NCBI GenBank assembly: GCA_050949645.1
Contig: JBMNGC010000001.1
Location: 620,001-684,000, forward strand
DNA from: RUG369 sp050949645
GTDB taxonomy: Bacteria; Planctomycetota; Planctomycetia; Pirellulales; Thermoguttaceae
DNA: 64,000 bases
Direction of reading: 5' to 3'
How positions within the stretch are numbered: position 1 is the first letter of the stretch; each line of letters begins with the position of its first letter. A program made the translations under genes and the position numbers. Below, in pieces: positions 45,465-53,804 of the stretch. The notes under the pieces were generated by a model, which saw only the letters and a program-made list of their open reading frames with translations, was not told the origin of the DNA and searched no databases.

Positions 45465-46907
45465 ATGCAATATTTTAAGCGTTTCCTTCTACTGCTCGCG
45501 ACCCTGCTTGTCGCCATTCTACCCACTCGTTACTCTTTTGCCCAGTCTGATTGGCAAAAAAACATCCTCGGTCTGATCAACGAGAGTCGGTTTGCCGAAG
45601 CGACTGCCGCGCTCGAACAAATGACTGATCTTTCTGAAGAAGAGCAGCTCCAGAAGGAATGGTATCTCGAACTCATGAGGCGGATCCGGATCGAATTTCC
45701 TTTTACCGAGGAACAGATTAAGGAAAAACTTGCAGACGCAGGTTTTGAGAACAGCGATGAAAAGCTCCGTTATTGGGAATCGAAACGGTATCTTGAAATG
45801 CGTCCGATTGACGGAGAACGACGGTATTTCAAGGTCGCCGTCGGTAACCTTCCTCGTCTTGATCCCGAGCTTCGTGATAAACGCGTTGAAAGCGATGCTG
45901 ATAGGATAAAACGTGAGATGAGACTCCAGAACTGCGCTGAAATTGTCTATGCGTCCGAGTCGTTTGGCGCTCTATCCAAAGGGCGAAAGAACGTCTTCAC
46001 GTGCATTGCGAGAATTCCGGCAAATACGATTCCAGAGGGAAAGACAGTTCGATACTGGGCTCCTTTCCCACGCGAGTCTTGCCAACGTCAACGAGACGTC
46101 AAGCTTGTCTATGCCGACGGCGACGTCTGGAGACTCTCTCCCGCGACCGATCTCCAGCGAACTCTCTATATGGAAAAGAAGGCGGTAAGGGATCAGGACG
46201 TCGTCTTTAAATTCTCTTTTGAGACCACAAGCTACGCCCAGTACTTTGCCCAGGACGTTCTTATCGATGCGGTAAAACCCTACGATAAGACCAGTGAGAT
46301 CTACAAGACCTATACTGCGGAATATCTGCCGCACATGATCAAAACGGACTCCATAGAAAAATGGGCTAAAGAAATCGTTGGCGACGAAACGAACCCCGTC
46401 AAAATGGTCTCGCTCCTCTTTGATAAGATAGACGAGGCGTATCCTTGGGCGTCTTCCAACGAATACGGTACTATGCCCTGTATTCCGGAGTATGTTATGC
46501 GCGAAGGACATGGCGATTGCGGGATGCTTACGCTTCTTCTCATCTCCGCGTGCCGATCCGTCGGTATCCCAGCGAAATGGCAGAGCGGCTGGGTTATGTA
46601 TGAGAATTCTAATCTTTGCGGTATGCACGATTGGGGCGAAGTCTATTACGAAGGCGTCGGCTGGGTTCCCGTCGACATGTCTTACGGACTTATGCCGAGT
46701 GACGATCCGATCGTTCATAATTTCTATAAGAGCTCGTTGGATCAATATCGTCTCGTCATTAATGACTCGATCGGTCGACCGTTTTTTATACCAAAGAAAT
46801 ATTTCCGAAGCGAACCAGTCGATCTTCAAAAGGGCGAGATCGAATGGGACGACGGCAATCTCTATTTCGACAAGTGGTCGTTTAGGATTACAGTTGAATT
46901 GAAATGA
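45465..46907 (+). CDS. Exported transglutaminase-like peptidase
   Basis: A 480-residue exported protein with signal peptide FLLLLATLLVAILPTRYSFA. A helical region (residues 25-110) is followed by a beta-sandwich-like stretch and a transglutaminase/peptidase core at about residues 315-420: REGHGDCGMLTLLLISACRS (Cys), CGMHDWGEVYYEG (His) and GWVPVDMSYG (Asp) complete the catalytic triad. In Bacteroides-type loci similar proteins sit next to NlpC/P60 and dipeptide-epimerase genes, so a role in peptide bond cleavage of cell-wall material is likely. The ATG at 45465 starts the signal peptide; the frame itself opens upstream at 45327. The gene is followed 26 bases later by the GH39-like gene, probably one transcript. 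Confidence 0.85.
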   Translation: MQYFKRFLLLLATLLVAILPTRYSFAQSDWQKNILGLINESRFAEATAALEQMTDLSEEEQLQKEWYLELMRRIRIEFPFTEEQIKEKLADAGFENSDEKLRYWESKRYLEMRPIDGERRYFKVAVGNLPRLDPELRDKRVESDADRIKREMRLQNCAEIVYASESFGALSKGRKNVFTCIARIPANTIPEGKTVRYWAPFPRESCQRQRDVKLVYADGDVWRLSPATDLQRTLYMEKKAVRDQDVVFKFSFETTSYAQYFAQDVLIDAVKPYDKTSEIYKTYTAEYLPHMIKTDSIEKWAKEIVGDETNPVKMVSLLFDKIDEAYPWASSNEYGTMPCIPEYVMREGHGDCGMLTLLLISACRSVGIPAKWQSGWVMYENSNLCGMHDWGEVYYEGVGWVPVDMSYGLMPSDDPIVHNFYKSSLDQYRLVINDSIGRPFFIPKKYFRSEPVDLQKGEIEWDDGNLYFDKWSFRITVELK

Positions 46908-46933
46908 GGCTCTTAAGATGTAAAGGAGAGTTC

Positions 46934-48613
46934 ATGAAGAGGTTAGAAAATTTTGTCACAAGGATCAGTACGGCGTGTTTGTCCACGCTTTTGGTCCTGG
47001 GCTTTGTGTTTTCCGGAGCTGTATCGCTTGCGGAAAGCCCGTCGACGTTGCATGTCGACGTTGACGCGACCCAACGCGGCAAGACGATTGGCAATAAGGT
47101 TTCGACAGTTAACATTTGGCAATTTCAAACATTTACGTTTCCCCCGAAAATCGAAGGTTGCGATCTGAGCGAATTTGTCGAATACGTCCAATTTATGCAG
47201 GCGACGGGCGGCAACGAGTCGCGCGATCTCTTTATCGATCCGAAGAATCGAGACATTGTCGACGACTATGATTTCGAGCCGCTTCTAGAGGCGTGTCAGG
47301 GCGTTTTAGATCTCGGCGCAAAACCGCATATTAAGCTCAGCGTGCCAGACAAGTTCTCTAAAGAGACTGTTGTCGACGCCTTTGAAGTGAATGCGTTGCC
47401 TCCTGACGATTACGAGGTCTACTATCGCTATATCCTTGCGTTGGCGCACGCGCTTGTCGATCGTTTCGGCCTCGACGAGGTTCGAACGTGGGGATTCGGC
47501 GTCCTTGTAGAGTTCGAAAACGAAGGCTGGTTCCACGACAAAGACAGAGACCCCGACAAGAGTCGCGACGCTTACTTCAAGCTCTACGACTATTCGGTCG
47601 CGGCGCTCACCGAGGTTTTGGGACCAGACTTCTGGATCGGCGCTCATGCAATGGCGTGTACCGAGGGACTGTGGGACGAGCGGCAACTGCTAGACCATTG
47701 CGCTAAGGGCGTGAATGCTAAGACTGGTAAAGGCCCCGTGCCGATCAAGTATTTCGCCGTTTCATTCTACGACGACGCGCCCGACAGGGAACATCCAATG
47801 ACGCTTGCGGAAACGGTGGATCACATTCGTCAGCGCGCTAACGAGGTCGGGCTTACTGATCTCCGTTACGGGGTCGACGAGGGACGTATCCTTGGCAGCG
47901 CGAAGGGGAGAGACGCGTCTGATTTAACGTTTCGTATTGTCGGTCAGACCTATCAAGCGGCGTATGACGCGCGTCTCTTTAAGATTATGATAGAGTCCGA
48001 TATCGATTACTTCAGCGCGTGGAGCTACTCAAGTTCATCCGCATGGAACGGTTACCCTCTCATAGCGTTCCGAGTCGCTCAGAACGTTGCAAAATTTAAG
48101 AATGCGAAGGTTCTTAAAACCACTGAGACGAAAGCGCTTGCGGATGCGGTTGATTGCGGCGCAGTCGCCGGCTTCGACGAGGAAACCCAGACGGCGCTCA
48201 TGATGGCGTACAATTTCAAGTTCGACCTTAATTACAATGACCCTGCCGACGTCTCGTTCTCGGTGAAGGCGCCGTTCTGGGCTGGACGCCGCGTCAAGGT
48301 CGTCGAAACAATGATTGACGATCAGGAGAATTTTTTCTGCGATTGGCTTGAAGATAAAGAACGTCTTCAGATCCCTGACGAAGCGTTTTCATGGTCGCCT
48401 GACAGCGGTAATTTGGACATCGGATGGTGCGATTCCGAAATGAGAGAGATATACTATAAGGATCTCCGCGCCAAATACCTCGAAAAGGCTAACCGCCCGC
48501 CGCGCTCCGTCGAACGCGAAATCGTCGTCGGTGAGGACGGAACCTTCGAATGTTCGACTACTCTTGATCGACACGCCGTCGTTTTCTATTCGGCGACGCT
48601 TGTTGAAGACTGA
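46934..48613 (+). CDS. Exported GH39-like TIM-barrel glycoside hydrolase
   Basis: A 559-residue secreted protein with signal peptide STLLVLGFVFSGAVSLAES. The layout matches GH39/GH-A clan enzymes: FVEYVQFMQATGG, an acid/base candidate in WGFGVLVEFENEGWF (Glu after Asn-like context), SFYDD and a nucleophile candidate in LRYGVDEGRILG, then a C-terminal beta-sandwich (ALMMAYNFKFDLNYNDPADV). It probably cuts a beta-linked glycan; xylose or other specificity cannot be read from sequence. AAGGAGAG stands before the ATG at 46934. It lies 26 bases after the transglutaminase-like gene and ends at a strong terminator. Confidence 0.7.
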   Translation: MKRLENFVTRISTACLSTLLVLGFVFSGAVSLAESPSTLHVDVDATQRGKTIGNKVSTVNIWQFQTFTFPPKIEGCDLSEFVEYVQFMQATGGNESRDLFIDPKNRDIVDDYDFEPLLEACQGVLDLGAKPHIKLSVPDKFSKETVVDAFEVNALPPDDYEVYYRYILALAHALVDRFGLDEVRTWGFGVLVEFENEGWFHDKDRDPDKSRDAYFKLYDYSVAALTEVLGPDFWIGAHAMACTEGLWDERQLLDHCAKGVNAKTGKGPVPIKYFAVSFYDDAPDREHPMTLAETVDHIRQRANEVGLTDLRYGVDEGRILGSAKGRDASDLTFRIVGQTYQAAYDARLFKIMIESDIDYFSAWSYSSSSAWNGYPLIAFRVAQNVAKFKNAKVLKTTETKALADAVDCGAVAGFDEETQTALMMAYNFKFDLNYNDPADVSFSVKAPFWAGRRVKVVETMIDDQENFFCDWLEDKERLQIPDEAFSWSPDSGNLDIGWCDSEMREIYYKDLRAKYLEKANRPPRSVEREIVVGEDGTFECSTTLDRHAVVFYSATLVED

Positions 48614-48639
48614 GCCGAACGACGCTCGGATGCAAAGAG

Positions 48640-48673
48640 AAAAAGTCGGTCGTCAGGAGACGACCGACTTTTT
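48640..48673 (+). terminator. Bidirectional intrinsic terminator
   Basis: Perfect 15-bp stem AAAAAGTCGGTCGTC / GACGACCGACTTTTT with loop AGGA, between the convergent gene ends at 48613 and 48704. Confidence 0.93.
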
Positions 48674-48703
48674 ATTTTTCGTTGAACGTTTTAAACTTGG
48701 AGC

Positions 48704-49519
48704 TCATTTGAAGATATCGCGGCTAATTTCCAGTGCAATCGGCCGATGATCGGAGGCGACTGGTTCATTAACAACGCGTGCATTCTTGGCCGCTTTGAGC
48801 CAGCGTTCGGAATCGATTTTTCCTTGGGGGGCTGCGGCGCAAATGTAATCGATGCGGACGGTCGGATTGTCAGCGGGGAAAGTTGGCTCATCGGCGGAGA
48901 GGATTGTCCAGTCACTTTTGAGCGCCGAGATTGAATCTTCCGTTGGCTCGGCGTTAAAATCGCCGCAGATGAAGACAGGCTTCTGTTGTTCTTTCATCTT
49001 GCTCGTAACGAGAGCGGCCGATGTGTTGCGATCCTCAGCGGTGAGCGACCAGTGCGAACAGCAGAATACGAAATCCTCAAATTCAACAACAAGCAGGAGC
49101 CTTTTTTCTTCAGCGCCGGGAAGGGGAAAGCGTTCCACATTAATGGGCTCTTCTTTAGAAAGAACCCCGACTCCATATTGACCTCCCTGAAAATCGATAG
49201 CAGCGCCGTAGGAGGGCGTCATATCTGTAAGCTTGGCAAGCTCTTCGAGAACGTCAACACCGTTGGAACGCGTGGTTTTCTTGTCAATTTCCTGAAGGGC
49301 TACGACGTCAGGGTTCTCCTTTTTGATCGTTTCTGCGATTCGAGCGTAATCAGTTTTATTATCGAGACCGCGTCCGTTGCGGATGTTGTAGCACATAATC
49401 CGCAGGTCGGAGGATTCCTGCGCGAAGAGTTGCTGTCCCGAAAAAAATGCGACAAGCACGAGCAGGGTTAACGCAATCTTTCCTGCTCTAAGAATTGACG
49501 TAAGATTGAAATGTTTCAT
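48704..49519 (-). CDS. Exported endonuclease/exonuclease/phosphatase-family hydrolase
   Basis: A 271-residue secreted EEP-fold phosphodiesterase. The signal peptide is IALTLLVLVAFFSGQQLFAQ. Fold motifs are RIMCYNIRNGRG (Asn), DVVALQEIDK (metal Glu), FCCSHWSLTAED, ICGDFNAEP (catalytic Asp and Asn), RIDYIC and VASDHRPIAL (Asp-His). All catalytic residues are present. Substrates in this family range from nucleic acids to phosphoinositides and sphingomyelin; nothing here decides between them. AAGGA precedes the ATG. Confidence 0.88.
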   Translation of the reverse strand: MKHFNLTSILRAGKIALTLLVLVAFFSGQQLFAQESSDLRIMCYNIRNGRGLDNKTDYARIAETIKKENPDVVALQEIDKKTTRSNGVDVLEELAKLTDMTPSYGAAIDFQGGQYGVGVLSKEEPINVERFPLPGAEEKRLLLVVEFEDFVFCCSHWSLTAEDRNTSAALVTSKMKEQQKPVFICGDFNAEPTEDSISALKSDWTILSADEPTFPADNPTVRIDYICAAAPQGKIDSERWLKAAKNARVVNEPVASDHRPIALEISRDIFK

Positions 49520-49598
49520 TGAACGTCCTTTGGACTCTGGCTGACGCCAGGCTGAATAATACGCGATTTAGAAAGCGAAAGGACGCAATAAAGAGCCG

Positions 49599-49751
49599 TT
49601 AGTGGAAGACGCCAGCATTGAAGTCTTTAATTTGAGTCCACTCCGCTAAAACTTCAGCGACGTGTTTGTCGAGCTCATCGATCTTGCGGAGCAATTCTTC
49701 ATGTTGTGCTTCCAAGCGTTGCGTCGTTTTTTCGCACTGAGTTTGCGTCAT
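49599..49751 (-). CDS. 50-residue coiled-coil protein
   Basis: A short gene encoding MTQTQCEKTT and then a heptad-rich helix (QRLEAQHEELLRKIDELDKH, VAEVLAEWTQ), ending FNAGVFH. No named family recognised. A minus-strand promoter (49828-49855) and a hairpin (49781-49801) lie upstream, and codon use is ordinary. No Shine-Dalgarno sequence is seen. It may assemble as a helical bundle. Confidence 0.55.
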   Translation of the reverse strand: MTQTQCEKTTQRLEAQHEELLRKIDELDKHVAEVLAEWTQIKDFNAGVFH

Positions 49752-49780
49752 GGCTTAACAGGAGGTTAAAGTCCCCATCG

Positions 49781-49801
49781 ATCCTCTCGTTTAGAGAGGA
49801 T
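49781..49801 (-). promoter_or_regulatory. Leader hairpin of the 50-residue gene
   Basis: ATCCTCTC-GTTTA-GAGAGGAT, a perfect 8-bp stem in the predicted 5' leader. With TTT following on the plus strand it could alternatively act as a weak plus-strand terminator. Confidence 0.4.
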
Positions 49802-49827
49802 TTTGCACCCCTCTGACGCTCGGATCG

Positions 49828-49855
49828 ATTATACTGGGTGGAAAGACTAAAACAA
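49828..49855 (-). promoter_or_regulatory. Sigma70-type promoter, minus strand
   Basis: On the minus strand TTGTTT (49850-49855), 16-base spacer, consensus TATAAT (49828-49833), about 80 bases before the 50-residue ORF. Confidence 0.5.
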
Positions 49856-49983
49856 TCGTTTCCTCTTATCGACATGAGTTCTGTAAGGAAGTAAGGATTT
49901 CAGGCGGAGTCGGAATTAACGAAAAAAGACAAGTTTCTTTTCTATTTTATTTAAAATGACGTCGAAAAGAGCGCTTGAAAGAG

Positions 49984-50016
49984 AAAAGGCGTCGATCCAT
50001 CGGATTGACGCCTTTT
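49984..50016 (-). terminator. Intrinsic terminator
   Basis: Stem AAAAGGCGTC..GATCC-atc-GGAT..GACGCCTTTT; it ends the oxidoreductase transcript, whose stop is at 50044, and can work on both strands. Confidence 0.85.
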
Positions 50017-50043
50017 ATTCATGTCGGGAAATTGCGAGTCATA

Positions 50044-51066
50044 TCACACGTCAACAGGGACGCGCTTATTACACGCTTCAATTTCTTTATGGCAGATGGT
50101 GAGCGCGTCGCGCGCCAGAACGCCGTCAAGCATCTTAGACGGTTTGCCTGCAATGAAACAGTCGCGCGCTTCTGTGAGTTCGTTGACGAAGGGGGTGATA
50201 TCATCGCCTGCGGGGAATTCGGGCTTCTCGATGGAGTCGTCCAGCAGGACGGTGACGGGCGTCTGCGTAAAGCAATCAGTGAAGATCGTCGCTTTCTCGA
50301 AATGAACTTCATAGGAGAATTCGAAAGGACGAGACTGCTGCATAATGCATCCGCTGTTCGCAGTGACAACGAGGTCCGTATCGTCGTAAAGGAACTGCGA
50401 ACTAAAGTATTCCGGAACATCCCCGCGAAGACGCGCGACGCTCTGGATCTTTTTCGGCATTCCGAAGAGAGTGCGAATGAAGTGCGCGTCATGAATATGC
50501 AAGTCGAGCATTGGACCGCCGGAACCATCCATGCTGTAGAAATTCTTGAGCCATTTCGGATCGGAGATCACGCGATTGAAGTGACCGCCAAGGCATTTTC
50601 CATATTTGCCGGTGATCGAGGCTTGATAGATGAAGTTGAACGCGTCGAAGAAAGGAAGCACGTGTCCAATCATGAGGAGCTTGCCTGTTTCTTTTGCGGC
50701 TTCGACCATCGCAACTCCCTCTTCCTCTTTGAGAGAGATCGGCTTTTCGCAGAAGACGTGCTTTCCAGCCTTGAGCGCTGCAATCGTACTGGCGGCGTGG
50801 GAAGCGGGAGGAAGGCAGATATCGACAACGTCCACGTTCGGATCCTTGAGGAGATCGTCAATATTATCGTAGGTCGCAATCCCCGTGAGATCCATCTGAG
50901 CGCCGGCGGGACCGAAGTTACCCTTGATTTTGGTCCAATCGCCTGTGAGACGCTCCTTCGCGAAGGCTTCACAAAGGGCGACAACTTTCACGTTTTCGAT
51001 ACGTTGATAAGCAAGATAGTGGATCATTCCCATGAATCCAATTCCGACGATACCGACTTTTAGCAT
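50044..51066 (-). CDS. Gfo/Idh/MocA-family oxidoreductase
   Basis: A 340-residue NAD(P)-dependent sugar or inositol-type dehydrogenase. The Rossmann start is MLKVGIVGIGFMGMIH, VDICLPPASHA follows, and CEKPIS carries the conserved Lys. The C-terminal alpha/beta domain contains GGPMLDLHIHDAHFIRTLFG with the usual Asp-His active-site pair. AGGAGT stands 7 bases before the ATG at 51066; the frame continues to 51162 without support. No sugar operon is nearby, so the substrate is unknown. Confidence 0.92.
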   Translation of the reverse strand: MLKVGIVGIGFMGMIHYLAYQRIENVKVVALCEAFAKERLTGDWTKIKGNFGPAGAQMDLTGIATYDNIDDLLKDPNVDVVDICLPPASHAASTIAALKAGKHVFCEKPISLKEEEGVAMVEAAKETGKLLMIGHVLPFFDAFNFIYQASITGKYGKCLGGHFNRVISDPKWLKNFYSMDGSGGPMLDLHIHDAHFIRTLFGMPKKIQSVARLRGDVPEYFSSQFLYDDTDLVVTANSGCIMQQSRPFEFSYEVHFEKATIFTDCFTQTPVTVLLDDSIEKPEFPAGDDITPFVNELTEARDCFIAGKPSKMLDGVLARDALTICHKEIEACNKRVPVDV

Positions 51067-51442
51067 AAGGACGACTCCTATTGTTACGTTGTGATGCAGA
51101 TAGAGAAGCGACGTCGTTGCATATCCTATGAACGAGCAAAAATCAACGGCGCTCTCTCCCAACTGATTTTACGATTTTCTTTGAGCTTTTTAAAGCAGAG
51201 CGGAGCTTTTTTTTCCTTTTTTGCTCATCAAGAGCAATTATTAACGACAGAACCTGCCAAAGACAGCGACAAAAACCTCTTCGACGCTTAAGAAGCGATT
51301 TCATGGGAAATTTAAGGTTAGAGTCATCCAGGCCCTTTATTCTGACAAAACGGACTAGACGGACGTCGGTGATTTTTGCTATGCTCAATTTGAGATTATT
51401 CGCGCGATCGTGAAGGATGACGCGACAAATTAACTGAAATTC
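51067..51442. other. Divergent region, oxidoreductase / TPR protein
   Basis: 376 bases. A weak plus-strand promoter candidate is TAGACG (51356-51361), 18-base spacer, TATGCT (51380-51385). Otherwise I see no gene or clear structure. Confidence 0.35.
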
Positions 51443-53500
51443 ATGGAGAGCAATCAGAAGATGACTCGAAACGATACGGCAAATAAGATGCGATATAGCA
51501 AAATCTTCCCTATTGCGGCGTTTGGTCTTGCCGCTGCGCTGTTCGCCGCCGTCTCCTGCGGAGACGCGCTCGCTCAAGCGGAGAACCTTAATTCTGTCGC
51601 CAATGAAGTTAAGGAAGATTCCACAACGAAAATCCTTCAGACCGCCGGCGAGGCGCCGGTTGCCTCTCAGAGAGGAGTTGAACTCAGCAGGACGCGCCAG
51701 AGAGACGGATCGTCCAAGAATGGGCTTGCTGATGAGTTTGAAGACCTTCCTAATCTCAACGTTCGCGCGGACTCCGATTCCTTGGGGCACGAACCGCACG
51801 GAGCTAAATTCATGGAAGTCCTGCCCGGCGTGACGAAGTTCTCCGAGCTCGACAGAAATCCAATGCTCCAATCTCCGGTCGCGGTGGAGCAGGTTGGCGG
51901 CTTTGACGTCGCCACATATCAAACGGCCACGCTCCCCGACACCACGATTCAGATTATCGCGGCCAACGACATTGTTGAAGCGATCATGATCAACCTTCCA
52001 GAACCACGTTCTGAAACGGACGCGCGAAAGGTTTTCGAAAGCGAGCTCAAGGACGTCCGACCAATTTGGGCTCCCGACGAGGTTGGTAATTTCCGCGAAG
52101 TCTTCCCAGAAAAAGGCATTGCCTTCGTCTTGGAAAAGGGGGAGAAGCCCGGACTTCCGAGTAACCGTGTGATCCAGATCGTCGCTGAAACGGTTAAAAG
52201 CGAATATTTTATTATGCGCGCGGAACAGGATCTTCTTTCCAATCTTACCCATGCGCGCGACGACGCGGAGCACGCGCTTCTTCACGACGCCAATCTTCCA
52301 GGCGCCAACTGGATCCTTGCCCAGACGCATCTTGCCGTCGGCGACATTACAAACGCTCGTAAGTATATCTACAAGGCCATCAAGCTCAACGATTCGACGC
52401 CGCAGTTCCATCTCACCTATATCGACGCGTTAATTCAGGCGGGTGAAGCGGAATCAGCGCTGCGTTATATGGACGCGGTACGCGATTCGTTTGTCGAACA
52501 CCCTCTCTTTGCGATTGAAGCGGTTTGCTTAGATTCCATCCTGCGGCGCGAGGCGGGTAAGGTCGATTACGACGGTTCCATTTCGCAGGGACAACGCGCG
52601 TTGAAACTCCTTCAATCGCTTTACGACGCTAGAGCGACCGGCGACGTGTATCTTGCCGCTAAAACTCTTGAACTTCGCGCTAACCTTTCGATTGCGCTTG
52701 CTGTTGCCCAAAAACGTTGGAAGAACGAGACCGATCAGGAAAAAACGTTTGAATGGTTAGACGCCGCTTCCGCTGTAGCCAAAGAAATTGACGCGGCGCG
52801 CCCCGAGGATTCGCAACTTCCAACCGCTCAAATCGACGTGCTCACGACCGCAATTGACGTTTGCCTTGAGATTCCAGATTCCGATCGATTCGATAACTAC
52901 GTTCAAAAGCTGACAGTTTCAGCGGAACTTTACCTTCGTAAGTCGCTCGATGAAGTCTCCGCCGCCGCCGTTCGATGGAAGACCGGTCGCGCTCTCGTCG
53001 CCGCTTCGAGAATCTACGACGCGCGCAAAGACGCCAAACAGGCCGCTTCTTGCGCTTCCAAAGGGCTGGAATACATAAGTGTTGTGACGGAATATCGACC
53101 TATTGCGGAACGCGTGCCAGCAGCGCTCGCGCAACTGCAACTTGGCGTTATCCTGGCTGGTCAAGGCAAGATAGACGAGGCGTTTGATAACTTCGATCAG
53201 GCAAGAGAACTTATCGCGCAGGTCGCAGATGGATTGAAGTCTCGTGACGCGTCGCGCGTTGGCGCGCCCCTCGTTTCCGTTGCAACCCTATTTTGGAAGA
53301 ACGACCAGAGGGAGCAGGGGGTTGAAGCTCTTATGGACGCCGTCGAGCTTCTTGAGAGAGGACGCGAGGCCGGCTATACCAAGGACGCGAACCTTTATGT
53401 TGCGTATTCTAATCTTTCAACGATGTGCAGAGGGCTCAAGAGAACCGCCGAGGCAACTAGGTATCAGAAGCTTGCCGAGCAGTACGCGCCTGAAAAGTGA
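51443..53500 (+). CDS. Exported TPR-repeat protein
   Basis: A 685-residue exported protein. The signal segment is FPIAAFGLAAALFAAVSCGD, with cleavage likely after ALA or lipid attachment at the Cys uncertain. Residues about 110-260 form an N-terminal domain (GAKFMEVLPGVTKFSEL; MINLPEPRSETDARKVFESE) seen with TPR arrays in planctomycetes. From about residue 270 helical TPR-like pairs follow (HALLHDANLPGANWILAQTH; ARKYIYKAIKLNDSTPQFHL; ALAQLQLGVILAGQGKIDEA). It probably acts as a scaffold in the envelope. A later ATG at 51461 is also possible; GGAG lies 12 bases before it. Confidence 0.8.
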   Translation: MESNQKMTRNDTANKMRYSKIFPIAAFGLAAALFAAVSCGDALAQAENLNSVANEVKEDSTTKILQTAGEAPVASQRGVELSRTRQRDGSSKNGLADEFEDLPNLNVRADSDSLGHEPHGAKFMEVLPGVTKFSELDRNPMLQSPVAVEQVGGFDVATYQTATLPDTTIQIIAANDIVEAIMINLPEPRSETDARKVFESELKDVRPIWAPDEVGNFREVFPEKGIAFVLEKGEKPGLPSNRVIQIVAETVKSEYFIMRAEQDLLSNLTHARDDAEHALLHDANLPGANWILAQTHLAVGDITNARKYIYKAIKLNDSTPQFHLTYIDALIQAGEAESALRYMDAVRDSFVEHPLFAIEAVCLDSILRREAGKVDYDGSISQGQRALKLLQSLYDARATGDVYLAAKTLELRANLSIALAVAQKRWKNETDQEKTFEWLDAASAVAKEIDAARPEDSQLPTAQIDVLTTAIDVCLEIPDSDRFDNYVQKLTVSAELYLRKSLDEVSAAAVRWKTGRALVAASRIYDARKDAKQAASCASKGLEYISVVTEYRPIAERVPAALAQLQLGVILAGQGKIDEAFDNFDQARELIAQVADGLKSRDASRVGAPLVSVATLFWKNDQREQGVEALMDAVELLERGREAGYTKDANLYVAYSNLSTMCRGLKRTAEATRYQKLAEQYAPEK

Positions 53501-53542
53501 TGGTCGAGCGCTACCCCCTCTTATAGATGTAATTTAAAATTT

Positions 53543-53577
53543 AAGCGGCGTGTTCTATATGGACGCGCCGCTTTTTT
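53543..53577 (+). terminator. Intrinsic terminator
   Basis: AAGCGGCG / CGCCGCTT stem with a 15-base loop and six T, after the TPR protein gene. Confidence 0.88.
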
Positions 53578-53650
53578 ATCAACGTTATTTTAGCTTTTGG
53601 ATTACTGTCGTCGGCTTATAAAACAAAGATACAAAGGCTTGAACGAGACC

Positions 53651-53678
53651 TTGACGCTTATTTCTAAGTTTTTACAAT
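53651..53678 (+). promoter_or_regulatory. Sigma70-type promoter of asnA
   Basis: TTGACG at 53651-53656, 16-base spacer, TACAAT at 53673-53678; leader of about 120 bases to the ATG at 53805. Confidence 0.6.
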
Positions 53679-53804
53679 AGTCGGAGTCTTTGGCGGCCCG
53701 AGCTGAGATTGTCAGGCTCGTGCGCGAGAGGAATTTTGAGATTCCTTCTCATGCGTTCAAAATTCTGCAAAGGCAGTTAAAGACGTCAGTGGAGTTTATA
53801 AAAG

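Larger units (their letters stand above)
53501..53804. other. Intergenic between TPR gene and asnA
   Basis: 304 bases containing a terminator (53543-53577) and a promoter (53651-53678); the remaining ~120-base leader of asnA shows nothing I recognise. Confidence 0.6.

Noticed and set aside
51143..52411. 422-codon open frame antisense to the TPR protein gene
   Set aside because: It overlaps a well-supported gene with a signal peptide and TPR repeats, has no start signal, and its product is Arg/Lys/Leu-rich without motifs: a codon-bias shadow.
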